From contig JABXHG010000405.1 of the NCBI GenBank assembly GCA_013393545.1, forward strand, positions 1 through 6,830: a stretch of DNA of 6,830 nucleotides, in the 5' to 3' direction. Positions 1 through 6,079 of this stretch are shown piece by piece. Position 1 is the first letter of the stretch. The number at the start of each line of letters is the position of its first letter. The translations under genes were made by a program, and so were the position numbers. The stretch comes from Alteromonadaceae bacterium. GTDB lineage: Bacteria > Pseudomonadota > Gammaproteobacteria > Pseudomonadales > Oleiphilaceae. The notes under the pieces are model-generated. The model had not been told where the DNA came from. It ran no database searches and saw nothing but the letters and a program-made list of their open reading frames with translations.

Positions 1-64
1 GAGCCTCGAGACACAACCGAGTAGCTCGCTCACGTAATTCTTGAGGGTATTTATAATTGGCCAT
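1..64 (-). CDS. IS3-family transposase OrfA, N-terminal fragment (copy A)
   Basis: The minus-strand ATG at 64-62 opens a frame that runs off the window after 21 full codons. It starts MANYKYPQEL and continues with RERATRLCLEA. A short basic start followed by a Y/F-P-x-E-L-R-E-R-A-x-R pattern is characteristic of the helix-turn-helix N-terminus of IS3-family OrfA proteins, which bind the element's ends. Only this beginning is present. OrfB with the DDE catalytic residues, and the frameshift site that would fuse the two, are not in view. No good Shine-Dalgarno lies at normal distance: a GGAAGGA sits 16 nt upstream of the ATG. The fragment is identical to the one at 6768-6830 and extends one base further. 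Confidence 0.75.
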   Translation of the reverse strand, partial: MANYKYPQELRERATRLCLEA

Positions 65-127
65 AGTCCAATCAGCTTATCCTTCCGGAATATCTGGCAC
101 ACCCTCCATCAAACCAAGGACGATTCA
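1..127 (-). mobile_element. IS3-type insertion sequence, left end only (copy A, transcribed leftward)
   Basis: Positions 2-127 are the exact reverse complement of 6705-6830, and identity stops abruptly at 127/128. Read on the minus strand, the element begins at 127 with TGAATCGTCC, the TGA-type terminal inverted repeat common in IS3-family elements. About 60 bp later comes a start codon and a transposase OrfA beginning. Within the tip a weak promoter can be proposed on the minus strand (TTGGTT, 17 bp, GATATT). It points into the element, so the visible part gives no outward promoter for the amino-acid operon. The rest of the element, including its other end and any target duplication, lies outside the window. 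The family call rests on the OrfA N-terminus and the end sequence. Confidence 0.85.
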
Positions 128-376
128 ATGAGCCCCTTGAATCTCGTATTAACAGCAGGCCTCTCTCAGCCGAGTAGCCATGCACGCTCCGCCAATTTTG
201 TTGCACAAATGACCAAGATCAATTGGACGTCGCATGACAGACTATTAGTGACTCAAGTCATACGGCATGAGCTTGTGGTTGGAGGGGAGCCTCGCGACAC
301 CAAAGTCCAAATGATCAACATCATTACTCAGTCGCGTACGAATTTACGAACGCATAAATAACCGAAGAGGATTCTA
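128..376 (+). promoter_or_regulatory. Leader region of the amino-acid import operon, no confident gene
   Basis: This 249 bp gap between the insertion sequence and the binding-protein gene must hold the operon promoter unless that comes from outside. No convincing -35/-10 pair is visible: TTGGAC at 223-228 and TATTAG at 243-248 are separated by only 14 bp. Just downstream lies a 12 bp dyad, TGACT-CA-AGTCA at 249-260, with a further TGAC at 235-238, which could be an operator. A clear ribosome binding site, AGAGGA at 366-371, is 5 nt before the ATG at 377. A short open frame at 209-361 resembles, weakly, the start of a GntR-type regulator and may be a decayed remnant. Confidence 0.35.
249..260. 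promoter_or_regulatory. Candidate operator dyad upstream of the import operon
   Basis: TGACTCAAGTCA is a dyad with 5 bp arms and a 2 bp centre, lying 117 bp before the first gene of the operon. A partial copy of the half-site (TGAC) occurs 14 bp upstream. Short dyads of this kind are typical targets of dimeric regulators, but no regulator gene is intact in the window and the dyad is short enough to occur by chance. Confidence 0.2.
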
Positions 377-1282
377 ATGAAATACTTCAATAAGATGCTA
401 ATCACGTTGAGCACAGCCGCATTGGTCTTGACAGGCTGCGGCGCGGACGAGGGGGAGCAAACGTCAACCGATTCTGCTACTACTCAGGGCCGTCCAGCAG
501 AGCTAGATGCCGAATCGGTTACAGAAATTGCTGAACTTGTGCCTCAAGAAATCAGAGACAAGGGACAGCTAGACGTTGCGATCACGGTGGGAATGGCACC
601 ACTTAACTATGCTGAACCCGAGTCTGAAGAAATGGTCGGATTGAATCCCGACCTCGCTTCACTAGTTGGGGACGTCCTTGACCTTGATGTAAATATTCAC
701 GGTGTCACAATGGATCAAATCATTCCTGGCATGGAAGCGGGTCGTTATGATGTCACGTTCGCCAATATGGGGATCACGCCTGAACGCGCAGAAGTCCTCG
801 ACTTCGTCGAATACTATTTCGCGTCCGCAAATCTAGGGGTCAGAAAAGGTAATCCAGCAGACCTGTCGTCAGATACGCTATGCGGAGTGTCAATTGGCGT
901 GGCAAATGGAAGCTACCAGCACGTATCCCTCCTACCGAAATATACAGAAGAGTGTGAGGCCAACGGCGAGGATGCCCTCGATATCAACACATTTCCTGAA
1001 CAGCAGCAAGCACTCCTGGCGTTATCAAGTAGTCGTGTCGATGCTGTTTCCTTAGACGGTGCCGTTCTTCTATATGCAATAAGTCAAGATGACTCCTACG
1101 AGGATCTTGGCTACATGGACGATGGAGCAAACGTCGGTATCGGCGTTCTCAAAGGTAACGAGCTTCTCGAACCCGTCCAGCTAGCTATGAACCATTTGAG
1201 CGAAACAGAATTGTATCAAGAAACGCTAGGTAGCTACGGCATTGATGAGTTCGCTCTAGAGGAATTCGAGGTACATCAGTGA
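377..1282 (+). CDS. Amino-acid ABC transporter substrate-binding lipoprotein (family 3)
   Basis: This is the 301-residue extracellular solute-binding component of a polar-amino-acid ABC importer. Residues 1-20 are a lipoprotein signal peptide with lipobox L18-T19-G20-C21, so Cys21 would be lipid-anchored to the outer face of the membrane. A low-complexity linker (about 22-50) follows, then a family-3 (PF00497-type) bilobed domain. The core motif G-I-T-P-E-R-A-E-V at 132-140 supplies R137, the arginine that in HisJ-like proteins holds the ligand carboxylate. The V-D-A-V-S-L-D segment supplies D227, which holds the alpha-amino group. Both conserved contacts imply an alpha-amino-acid ligand, whose side chain cannot be deduced. 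The start is supported by AGAGGA 5 nt upstream and by the signal peptide. The stop overlaps the permease start, so the genes are translationally coupled. Confidence 0.92.
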   Translation: MKYFNKMLITLSTAALVLTGCGADEGEQTSTDSATTQGRPAELDAESVTEIAELVPQEIRDKGQLDVAITVGMAPLNYAEPESEEMVGLNPDLASLVGDVLDLDVNIHGVTMDQIIPGMEAGRYDVTFANMGITPERAEVLDFVEYYFASANLGVRKGNPADLSSDTLCGVSIGVANGSYQHVSLLPKYTEECEANGEDALDINTFPEQQQALLALSSSRVDAVSLDGAVLLYAISQDDSYEDLGYMDDGANVGIGVLKGNELLEPVQLAMNHLSETELYQETLGSYGIDEFALEEFEVHQ

Positions 1283-2160
1283 GTTCAGCTACAACGCGAC
1301 TTGATAGAACTAAACCTGTCAACCAAGACCACCGACACCCAATTATGCCCGCGCGAGACCGGCGTATTGAAATATTCGGAGCGGTAGTTCTCGTCCTCGT
1401 ATTAGCAGCAATTGCCAGTATTGCGTCCAACGAAAATTTCCGTTGGACAGTCGTCGGCGATTTTATGTTTCATTCCAGTATCTTGACGGGTATACGAAAT
1501 ACGTTACTCCTGACAGCGATCTCCATGATCGTAGGTTCACTTATAGGCGCTGTAATTGCTCTCATGAAAATCTCCCAGAGCAGGGCCTTAAACGCTATCG
1601 CCGAAGGTTACGTTTGGTTATTTCGAGGCATCCCTCTCCTAGTCCAGCTCCTGATATGGTTCAATCTGGCAGCCTTGTATCCACGCTTAGGTATAGGAAT
1701 CCCAGGCTCAGAAATCGGTTTTTTCGTTAATGCAAATGAGATTATTAGCCCATTCAGCGCCGCTATTTTGGCGTTAACTTTGCATGAATCCGCTCTCATG
1801 GCCGAAGTTATTAGGTCAGGTCTACTTTCAGTTAATCGTGGGCAGACTGAAGCTGCACAAGCTTTAGCTATGCCACCGCGGAAAGTGATGATACGCATAG
1901 TGCTCCCACAAGCAATGCGTGTAATTGTGCCACCAACAGGAAATCAAGCAATAACGATGTTGAAAACTACATCACTTGTAAGCTTCATTGCTCTGAATGA
2001 CCTGACGTATTCAGCTCAAATTATTTACTCACAAAATTATCAGGTGATTCCTCTCCTAATGGTTGCGAGTATCTGGTACCTCGTCATGGTGACTATCTTG
2101 AGTTACGTCCAAAACAGAGTGGAATGGTTTTATGGAAAAGGTTATGCAAATTCAAAATGA
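1279..2160 (+). CDS. Amino-acid ABC transporter permease (HisM/GlnP type)
   Basis: This 293-residue inner-membrane protein forms the channel of the importer. The GTG start at 1279 overlaps the preceding TGA stop (GTGA), which indicates coupled translation. A basic cytoplasmic N-terminus (1-30) precedes a first hydrophobic segment (33-50). A block of transmembrane helices follows from about 68 to 98 and 112 to 133, with more at 158-175 and 258-275. The R-G-I-P-L-L-V-Q signature at 116-123 is typical of the polar-amino-acid family. The cytoplasmic EAA coupling loop lies around 189-212, with E191-A192-A193 and a conserved L-P-Q-A. Only one permease gene is present, so a homodimer is expected. 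The N-terminal 30 residues are somewhat long, and an ATG at codon 23 (1345) is an alternative start. Confidence 0.92.
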   Translation: MSSATTRLDRTKPVNQDHRHPIMPARDRRIEIFGAVVLVLVLAAIASIASNENFRWTVVGDFMFHSSILTGIRNTLLLTAISMIVGSLIGAVIALMKISQSRALNAIAEGYVWLFRGIPLLVQLLIWFNLAALYPRLGIGIPGSEIGFFVNANEIISPFSAAILALTLHESALMAEVIRSGLLSVNRGQTEAAQALAMPPRKVMIRIVLPQAMRVIVPPTGNQAITMLKTTSLVSFIALNDLTYSAQIIYSQNYQVIPLLMVASIWYLVMVTILSYVQNRVEWFYGKGYANSK

Positions 2161-2962
2161 TAATCAGCCGCGCCAGGCAAAGAATCAGGAGACAAGCCTT
2201 GCAATTAAAGTCGAATCTATCAGCAAGGCCTTCGGCGATGTGCCGGTGTTGAAAGACATCTCCTTCAGGGTAAACAAGGGCGAAGTCGTTTGTCTTGTAG
2301 GGCCCTCAGGATCCGGTAAATCCACAGTTCTTAGGTGTATCAATAACCTGGAACCAGTCCAATTCGGCAACATTTTTGTATTCGGCAACCGCATTGGATA
2401 TTACGAAATGCCAGATGGCCGGTTGCGTCGCTCATCAGAGCGGGAAGCAGCAAGGTCCAGAAAATCCGTCGGAATGGTATTTCAAAGCTTTAATCTATTC
2501 CCTCACATGACAGCTCTGGAAAACGTGGTCGAAGCACCAATCCAGGTGCTAAAAGTGCCCAAAGACGAAGCTCACCGCGTCGGACTCGACCTGTTAGATC
2601 GAGTTGGACTATCAGATAGGTCCGATTACTACCCCTCCAACCTATCAGGGGGACAACAACAGCGTGTTGCAATAGCCAGAGCCATGGCTATGAAACCACA
2701 GGTCATGCTATTCGATGAACCTACCTCCGCTTTGGATCCAGAATTGGTCGGCGAGGTCCTAGCAGTCATAGAAGATCTCGCCGCAGAGGGCATGACAATG
2801 ATGATTGTGACACATGAGATGAACTTCGCAGCGGATATAGCGGACACAATGATTTTTATGGACGCTGGCCACATAATCGAGCAAGGCTCACCTTCCGAAG
2901 TAATAGAGAATCCGAAATCAGAGAGAGCGAAAGAATTCTTTCGACGAGTACAAGGCAGGTAG
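2132..2962 (+). CDS. Amino-acid ABC transporter ATP-binding protein (HisP/GlnQ type)
   Basis: This is the 276-residue ATPase that drives the importer. All nucleotide-binding elements are intact: Walker A GPSGSGKST at 57-65, Q-loop Q118, signature L-S-G-G-Q-Q-Q-R at 171-178, Walker B V-M-L-F-D-E-P at 191-197 with E196, D-loop S-A-L-D at 199-202 and switch His228. The segment before the Q-loop (about 87-113) is longer and more charged than in E. coli GlnQ. The first ATG lies 29 nt inside the permease gene and has a poor ribosome site. The in-frame ATG at 2144 (Met5), with GGAAAAGG just before it, is an equally good start. Either way the genes overlap. The ATPase domain begins only after residue 22, so either start leaves a short non-conserved tail. 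Confidence 0.93.
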   Translation: MEKVMQIQNDNQPRQAKNQETSLAIKVESISKAFGDVPVLKDISFRVNKGEVVCLVGPSGSGKSTVLRCINNLEPVQFGNIFVFGNRIGYYEMPDGRLRRSSEREAARSRKSVGMVFQSFNLFPHMTALENVVEAPIQVLKVPKDEAHRVGLDLLDRVGLSDRSDYYPSNLSGGQQQRVAIARAMAMKPQVMLFDEPTSALDPELVGEVLAVIEDLAAEGMTMMIVTHEMNFAADIADTMIFMDAGHIIEQGSPSEVIENPKSERAKEFFRRVQGR

Positions 2963-2970
2963 TTTTAAAA

Positions 2971-4101
2971 TTGTTTGACGGTAACATTGCGGTTGTAGGT
3001 GTTGGAACTGTAGGTTCCATGACGATGTGGAAGTTAAGTGAGATTACGCATGATGTCGTTGGGTTTGAAGCCTCGACTATAAGCCACGATAATAGTGCCG
3101 TTGGAGGGGATACGAGACTTTTTAGAAGGATTTACAAAGAAGGTCTCTACTATAACGACCTCTTGGCCCAATCCTCGCAATTGTGGGATGAACTTGAGCA
3201 CGCGCTACCAGACGTTTTTTACCGTGGTGGGGCTCTGAATATAGTTCGCCACGGTAGCCAAGCTCATCAGGCACTTATCAAGTTCGCTACGCACGCTAAT
3301 CTTGACTATCACGAGTTGGAAAACGAAAGTCTGGAAAAACTCTATCCGCAATTTAAACTGAACTCGAGTTACAAAGGCTTATACGATCCAGCTGGCGGGT
3401 ACATAAGAACTGACCTCGCTGTCGAGTTAGCGTCCAGCATGTCTCTGGATTCCGGTGCCACGATTAATGAGGGCATCGAAATTTCCAGGGTGCACTCTGA
3501 CTCGTCGGGCGTAACACTCGAAGCCACTACTGGTGAAACCTGGCGGTTTAAGCAAGCTATTATCACCGGGGGAGGTCGTAGTAGTAAACTATTGCCCGAG
3601 AAGTTACGACCATACGTACAATTAAATAGAATTGTTATGACCTGGTTCACTGCTTCTAATCCCGAGCTATATTCACGATCAAATTTTCCAGTGTTCAGCC
3701 TGAACGATCATGATATAGGCTACATGTATGGAGCTCCAACGATTGATGGATCATCCGTCAAAATTTCAGGCTTCATTCCGTTTCACCCTGTAGAATATGA
3801 ACGATTCAATTTTGATCAGTCGGTAACCGTGGAAGAACGATTACATTCGGCTACTCTCGTCCAAAGAGTATTCAACGATGTATCTCCTCGACCAGTACGA
3901 GCCACCGCTTATCCCGAATCATTTACGCCCGATGATGATCCCGTTATTGATTATGTTGATGAACATCAAAGAGTTCTTGTAGCTACGGGATTTTCCGGTA
4001 AAGGGTTCAAAATGGCACCTGCGCTTGGTGCGCATATTGCCAATCATATTCATAGCAACGAACCTCTGATCGCAAACTTCAGTCTCAGCAGATTTCACTA
4101 A
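2971..4101 (+). CDS. FAD-dependent amine oxidase of the sarcosine / N-methyl-amino-acid oxidase (SolA/MSOX) family
   Basis: This 376-residue cytoplasmic flavoprotein belongs to the DAO superfamily (PF01266-type). It is expected to oxidise the C-N bond of a secondary or primary amino acid, giving an imine and H2O2. The dinucleotide fold G10-x-G12-x-x-G15 starts near the N-terminus. The G-D-T-R motif at 46-49 and the C-terminal G-F-S-G-K-G-F-K at 340-347 align closely with E. coli SolA and Bacillus sarcosine oxidase. K264 matches the oxygen-activating lysine (MSOX Lys265). The position of the flavin-linking cysteine is T312 and the protein has no cysteine at all, so FAD should be non-covalent. 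The two His before G-D-T-R in MSOX are also replaced (V44, G45). The TTG start is forced: no other start precedes the FAD motif. It begins 8 bp after the ATPase, so it is operon-linked. Confidence 0.85.
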   Translation: MFDGNIAVVGVGTVGSMTMWKLSEITHDVVGFEASTISHDNSAVGGDTRLFRRIYKEGLYYNDLLAQSSQLWDELEHALPDVFYRGGALNIVRHGSQAHQALIKFATHANLDYHELENESLEKLYPQFKLNSSYKGLYDPAGGYIRTDLAVELASSMSLDSGATINEGIEISRVHSDSSGVTLEATTGETWRFKQAIITGGGRSSKLLPEKLRPYVQLNRIVMTWFTASNPELYSRSNFPVFSLNDHDIGYMYGAPTIDGSSVKISGFIPFHPVEYERFNFDQSVTVEERLHSATLVQRVFNDVSPRPVRATAYPESFTPDDDPVIDYVDEHQRVLVATGFSGKGFKMAPALGAHIANHIHSNEPLIANFSLSRFH

Positions 4102-4114
4102 GTTCGATCGCCAA

Positions 4115-4183
4115 AGCTCAACTCGTGACCCCGCCGTAGGGTGATAGTGGCGGTACCGGCTTAAGGCAAAGCTGAGCTGTTTT
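4115..4183 (+). terminator. Stem-loop with short T-run after the oxidase gene, possible terminator or structured leader
   Basis: AGCTCA at 4115-4120 pairs with TGAGCT at 4173-4178, which is followed by GTTTT. Inside, CCGCC at 4131-4135 pairs with GGCGG at 4149-4153. This gives a two-stem structure ending in a weak T-run 14 bp downstream of the oxidase stop codon. It could be an inefficient terminator that separates the four-gene operon from the aldolase gene. The large interior and only four T residues also allow a regulatory RNA role. No known riboswitch consensus was matched. Confidence 0.35.
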
Positions 4184-4339
4184 CAACATGTAAACCCTGC
4201 GCTCAGATCAACCTAGTATCCGCAACAGTAGCTTGAATTTTTCAGAGTTTTACGGTGAATTAGAAATCTCCGTGGAGCATGGTCTTGCTTTTTCGCGGTC
4301 TTAGAATTCGCGCAGGGGTCGAAAGGCAGAAACTAAACT
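4184..4339 (+). promoter_or_regulatory. Candidate promoter region of the aldolase-like gene
   Basis: The best -10 element is TAGAAT at 4302-4307 (five of six matches to TATAAT), which would place the start of transcription near 4314. The -35 side is poor: TTGCTT at 4285-4290 is too close at 11 bp. A second candidate has TTGAAT at 4233-4238 with an AT-rich stretch about 18 bp downstream. The ribosome site AAAGG at 4322-4326 lies 13 nt from the ATG, longer than usual. Taken with the preceding hairpin, the aldolase-like gene probably has its own promoter, perhaps in addition to readthrough. Confidence 0.35.
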
Positions 4340-5422
4340 ATGAACAAAGTTATAGATTTGCGAAGTGATACAGCTTCGCAACCGACTCCAGAAGTGCGTG
4401 AGGCTGTACTGAGCGTTCCGATGGGTGATGACTTATTAAGAGAAGACGAAACCACTAACACGCTACTAACGACTTTCTGTCAAATGCTCGGGATGGAAGA
4501 TGCGCTCTTAAGTTCTTCGGGAACAATGTCGAACCAGATTGCTATCAAAGCTCTCACTAAGCCCGGCGACGAGATTCTACTTGGCCCGGAGTCACACATA
4601 CTGAACTTAGAAGCTGCCGGGACAGCGGCGAATTCACATGTTCAAACCCGAGACATAAATGTACATCGAGGCCAGTATGATCCTCAGGACATTGAATCGT
4701 CCGTATTCGATGCGACGCTCCAAAGAGCGCCCACTAGCGTCGTCTGCCTCGAATCTAGTTACGATCTAAACTCTGGATATGTTACTACTTTAGAGAATCT
4801 ACGTGAAATTCGAAGAATTGCAGATAAATTTGAAATTCCAATATTTATGGACGGAGCACGAGTGTTAAATGCAGCGTGCACACTCGAGGTGGAACTTAGG
4901 GAGATTTGTCAGTATGTCGATGCCGTCCACGTGAGCCTAAACAAAGGGCTGGGAGCACCTATTGGCTCAATACTGGCTGGTTCAGGGACGTTCATTCGCA
5001 AGAGTCGGCGTATACGACAAAGGCTTGGCGGTGGTATCCGACATACCGGATTTATGGCAGCTCCTGCCCTCGTTACCCTAGATAATTGGCGCGATAGGTT
5101 GGAGCGTGATCATCGTCTAACCAGTCATATAGCAAACCACCTTGACTCTAAATCATTATTCACGATAATCAACCAACCGGTCGAGACTAACATTGTGTGC
5201 GTCGGACTAAACACCGATCAAATTGAAATCTCTTGTCTAATCAAATTTTTAAAAACAGAAAACATTTTGGTCAAACAAGTTTCTCAAAACGCAATCCGCC
5301 TAGTAGTACATCAGACCATCACGTCAGAAGACGTACAAGAGACAATCAGAGCGTTCGATAAATTCATGGAGTCATATCATAGCAATCTACAATCCTACAG
5401 AATGAATCATAAATCATCCTAA
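4340..5422 (+). CDS. Threonine-aldolase-family PLP enzyme (beta-eliminating lyase fold), variant active site
   Basis: This 360-residue fold-type I PLP enzyme aligns along its whole length with low-specificity L-threonine aldolase (E. coli LtaE, PF01212), which splits beta-hydroxy amino acids into glycine and an aldehyde. The start I-D-L-R-S-D-T at 5-11 is the family's usual N-terminus and fixes the ATG. PLP contacts are present: H86 (stacking His), D171-G-A-R174, and the Schiff-base K202 in S-L-N-K-G-L-G. R234 in G-G-G-I-R and R320 fit the carboxylate-binding region. Substrate-side positions differ: the family V-Y-G-E/D-D-P is L32-L33-R34-E35-D36-E37, LtaE Phe87 is L90, and LtaE His126 (in L-E-N-T-H) is Y141. 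The natural substrate may therefore not be threonine, and a lyase reaction is possible. The gene lies 238 bp after the oxidase on the same strand. Confidence 0.85.
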   Translation: MNKVIDLRSDTASQPTPEVREAVLSVPMGDDLLREDETTNTLLTTFCQMLGMEDALLSSSGTMSNQIAIKALTKPGDEILLGPESHILNLEAAGTAANSHVQTRDINVHRGQYDPQDIESSVFDATLQRAPTSVVCLESSYDLNSGYVTTLENLREIRRIADKFEIPIFMDGARVLNAACTLEVELREICQYVDAVHVSLNKGLGAPIGSILAGSGTFIRKSRRIRQRLGGGIRHTGFMAAPALVTLDNWRDRLERDHRLTSHIANHLDSKSLFTIINQPVETNIVCVGLNTDQIEISCLIKFLKTENILVKQVSQNAIRLVVHQTITSEDVQETIRAFDKFMESYHSNLQSYRMNHKSS

Positions 5423-5440
5423 AAAACTGAAGATGATTTT
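5411..5440 (+). terminator. AT-rich hairpin at the end of the aldolase-like gene
   Basis: AAATCATC at 5411-5418 pairs perfectly over 8 bp with GATGATTT at 5432-5439, followed by one more T. The stop codon TAA (5420-5422) falls in the 13 nt loop. The stem has only three G-C pairs, so it would be a weak rho-independent terminator, but its position is right and no gene follows on this strand for 220 bp. Confidence 0.45.
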
Positions 5441-5661
5441 ATCGCACTAGATTGTCACTAACTGTTCTCTGCATCCGAACAATAGTCTCATTCACTGTGC
5501 GTCAACGTAGAGCTGACTGAGGACCAAAGGATACTATCATTCACACCTGAGGACTGCACCCCCAACCAAACGATATGCACCGATATGAAGGCCATAACCT
5601 TAAATATTGGAAAAAATGAGAATGCACTGTTTGATGTTTGACGATAATTTAGGAGGATGCT
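5441..5661 (+). promoter_or_regulatory. Intergenic region with candidate promoter of the cupin gene
   Basis: No credible gene lies here. A promoter can be proposed at TTGGAA (5607-5612), 17 bp, TTTGAT (5630-5635), giving a start of transcription near 5642 and a very short leader. Upstream, CGATATG occurs twice (5571-5577 and 5581-5587) exactly 10 bp apart, a possible activator site on one face of the helix. A strong ribosome site AGGAGG at 5651-5656 sits 5 nt before the GTG of the cupin gene. The octamer CTGAGGAC also occurs twice between 5515 and 5556. Composition changes from AT-rich to GC-rich at the end of this region. Confidence 0.35.
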
Positions 5662-6003
5662 GTGACCTATAGCATCGGTATACTCTCTGCTACTACCTTC
5701 CAACCATTTCCCCACCCGGCAGATCCGTCACTATCTGCCGGTGAATTCGCCTGGATTCGCGAGGGAAAAGCCCAGTTTTGGCGCGGCACCGAGGACACCA
5801 TGCCGCAGGTAGCGCCCTACCCATTTGCCCGGGCCGAAATTATCCACGTCATCGAAGGCGCTGTTGACATTGAAATGCCCGACGGCGACGTGATCCATCT
5901 GGGTGTCGGCGATGTCGGTGCATTTGATCAGAACATCGACACCACGTGGACGTTTACTTTCCCGTTCACCAAGCTTTCGGTGTTTCCCGAAGACGACGCC
6001 TAA
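5662..6003 (+). CDS. Small cupin-domain protein (DUF861/Cupin_3-like), function unknown
   Basis: This 113-residue soluble protein consists of one conserved beta-barrel domain. The core pattern runs from E59 through H-V-I-E-G at 62-66, the P-D-G turn at 73-75, a G-D-V-G turn at 83-86 and T-T-W at 94-96. It resembles the PF05899-type cupins related to EutQ and ureidoglycine aminohydrolase. The usual cupin set of several metal-binding histidines is mostly absent (only H62 and H79 in the core), so catalysis by a bound metal is doubtful and a binding or regulatory role is possible. The GTG start follows a consensus AGGAGG 5 nt upstream and so is well supported. The gene is GC-rich compared with everything to its left and is convergent with the next gene. 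It is probably resident DNA and not part of the amino-acid cassette. Confidence 0.75.
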   Translation: MTYSIGILSATTFQPFPHPADPSLSAGEFAWIREGKAQFWRGTEDTMPQVAPYPFARAEIIHVIEGAVDIEMPDGDVIHLGVGDVGAFDQNIDTTWTFTFPFTKLSVFPEDDA

Positions 6004-6079
6004 CGTGTCTTTCGACCACGGGCCTGCAGTCATCCAAGAGCGGTGGCAGTAGGCTCGTCGTCGTTTTCTACGTGTCGGT

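Noticed and set aside
41..361. Open frame of 106 codons on the plus strand from inside the insertion sequence.
   Set aside because: Its first 29 codons lie antisense to the IS end and OrfA start, so it cannot be a natural gene. Only the later part (209-361) is kept, as a weak remnant hypothesis.
1185..1430. Minus-strand open frame across the SBP/permease junction.
   Set aside because: It is fully antisense to two well-identified genes and has no protein-family features.
4131..4165. Similarity to a T-box antiterminator element around GGCGGTACCGGC.
   Set aside because: The conserved UGGN bulge is not in place, and there is no room for a stem I with a specifier loop. The match is mostly a GGTACC palindrome.
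4131..4180. Faint likeness to a glycine riboswitch (CGCCG-AGG and AGGCAAA pieces).
   Set aside because: A glycine link would suit an aldolase, but the stems and conserved GGAGAG/CTCTC parts are missing and the region is too short.
5488..5715. Minus-strand open frame of 75 codons upstream of and overlapping the cupin gene start.
   Set aside because: It has no ribosome site or recognisable motif and overlaps the well-supported cupin start, so it is a chance frame.
6004..6079. Possible bidirectional terminator between the convergent cupin and ATL genes.
   Set aside because: Only imperfect stems (CGTG/CACG and CCTGC/GCAG with bulges) and no proper T-run were seen, so it was not annotated.
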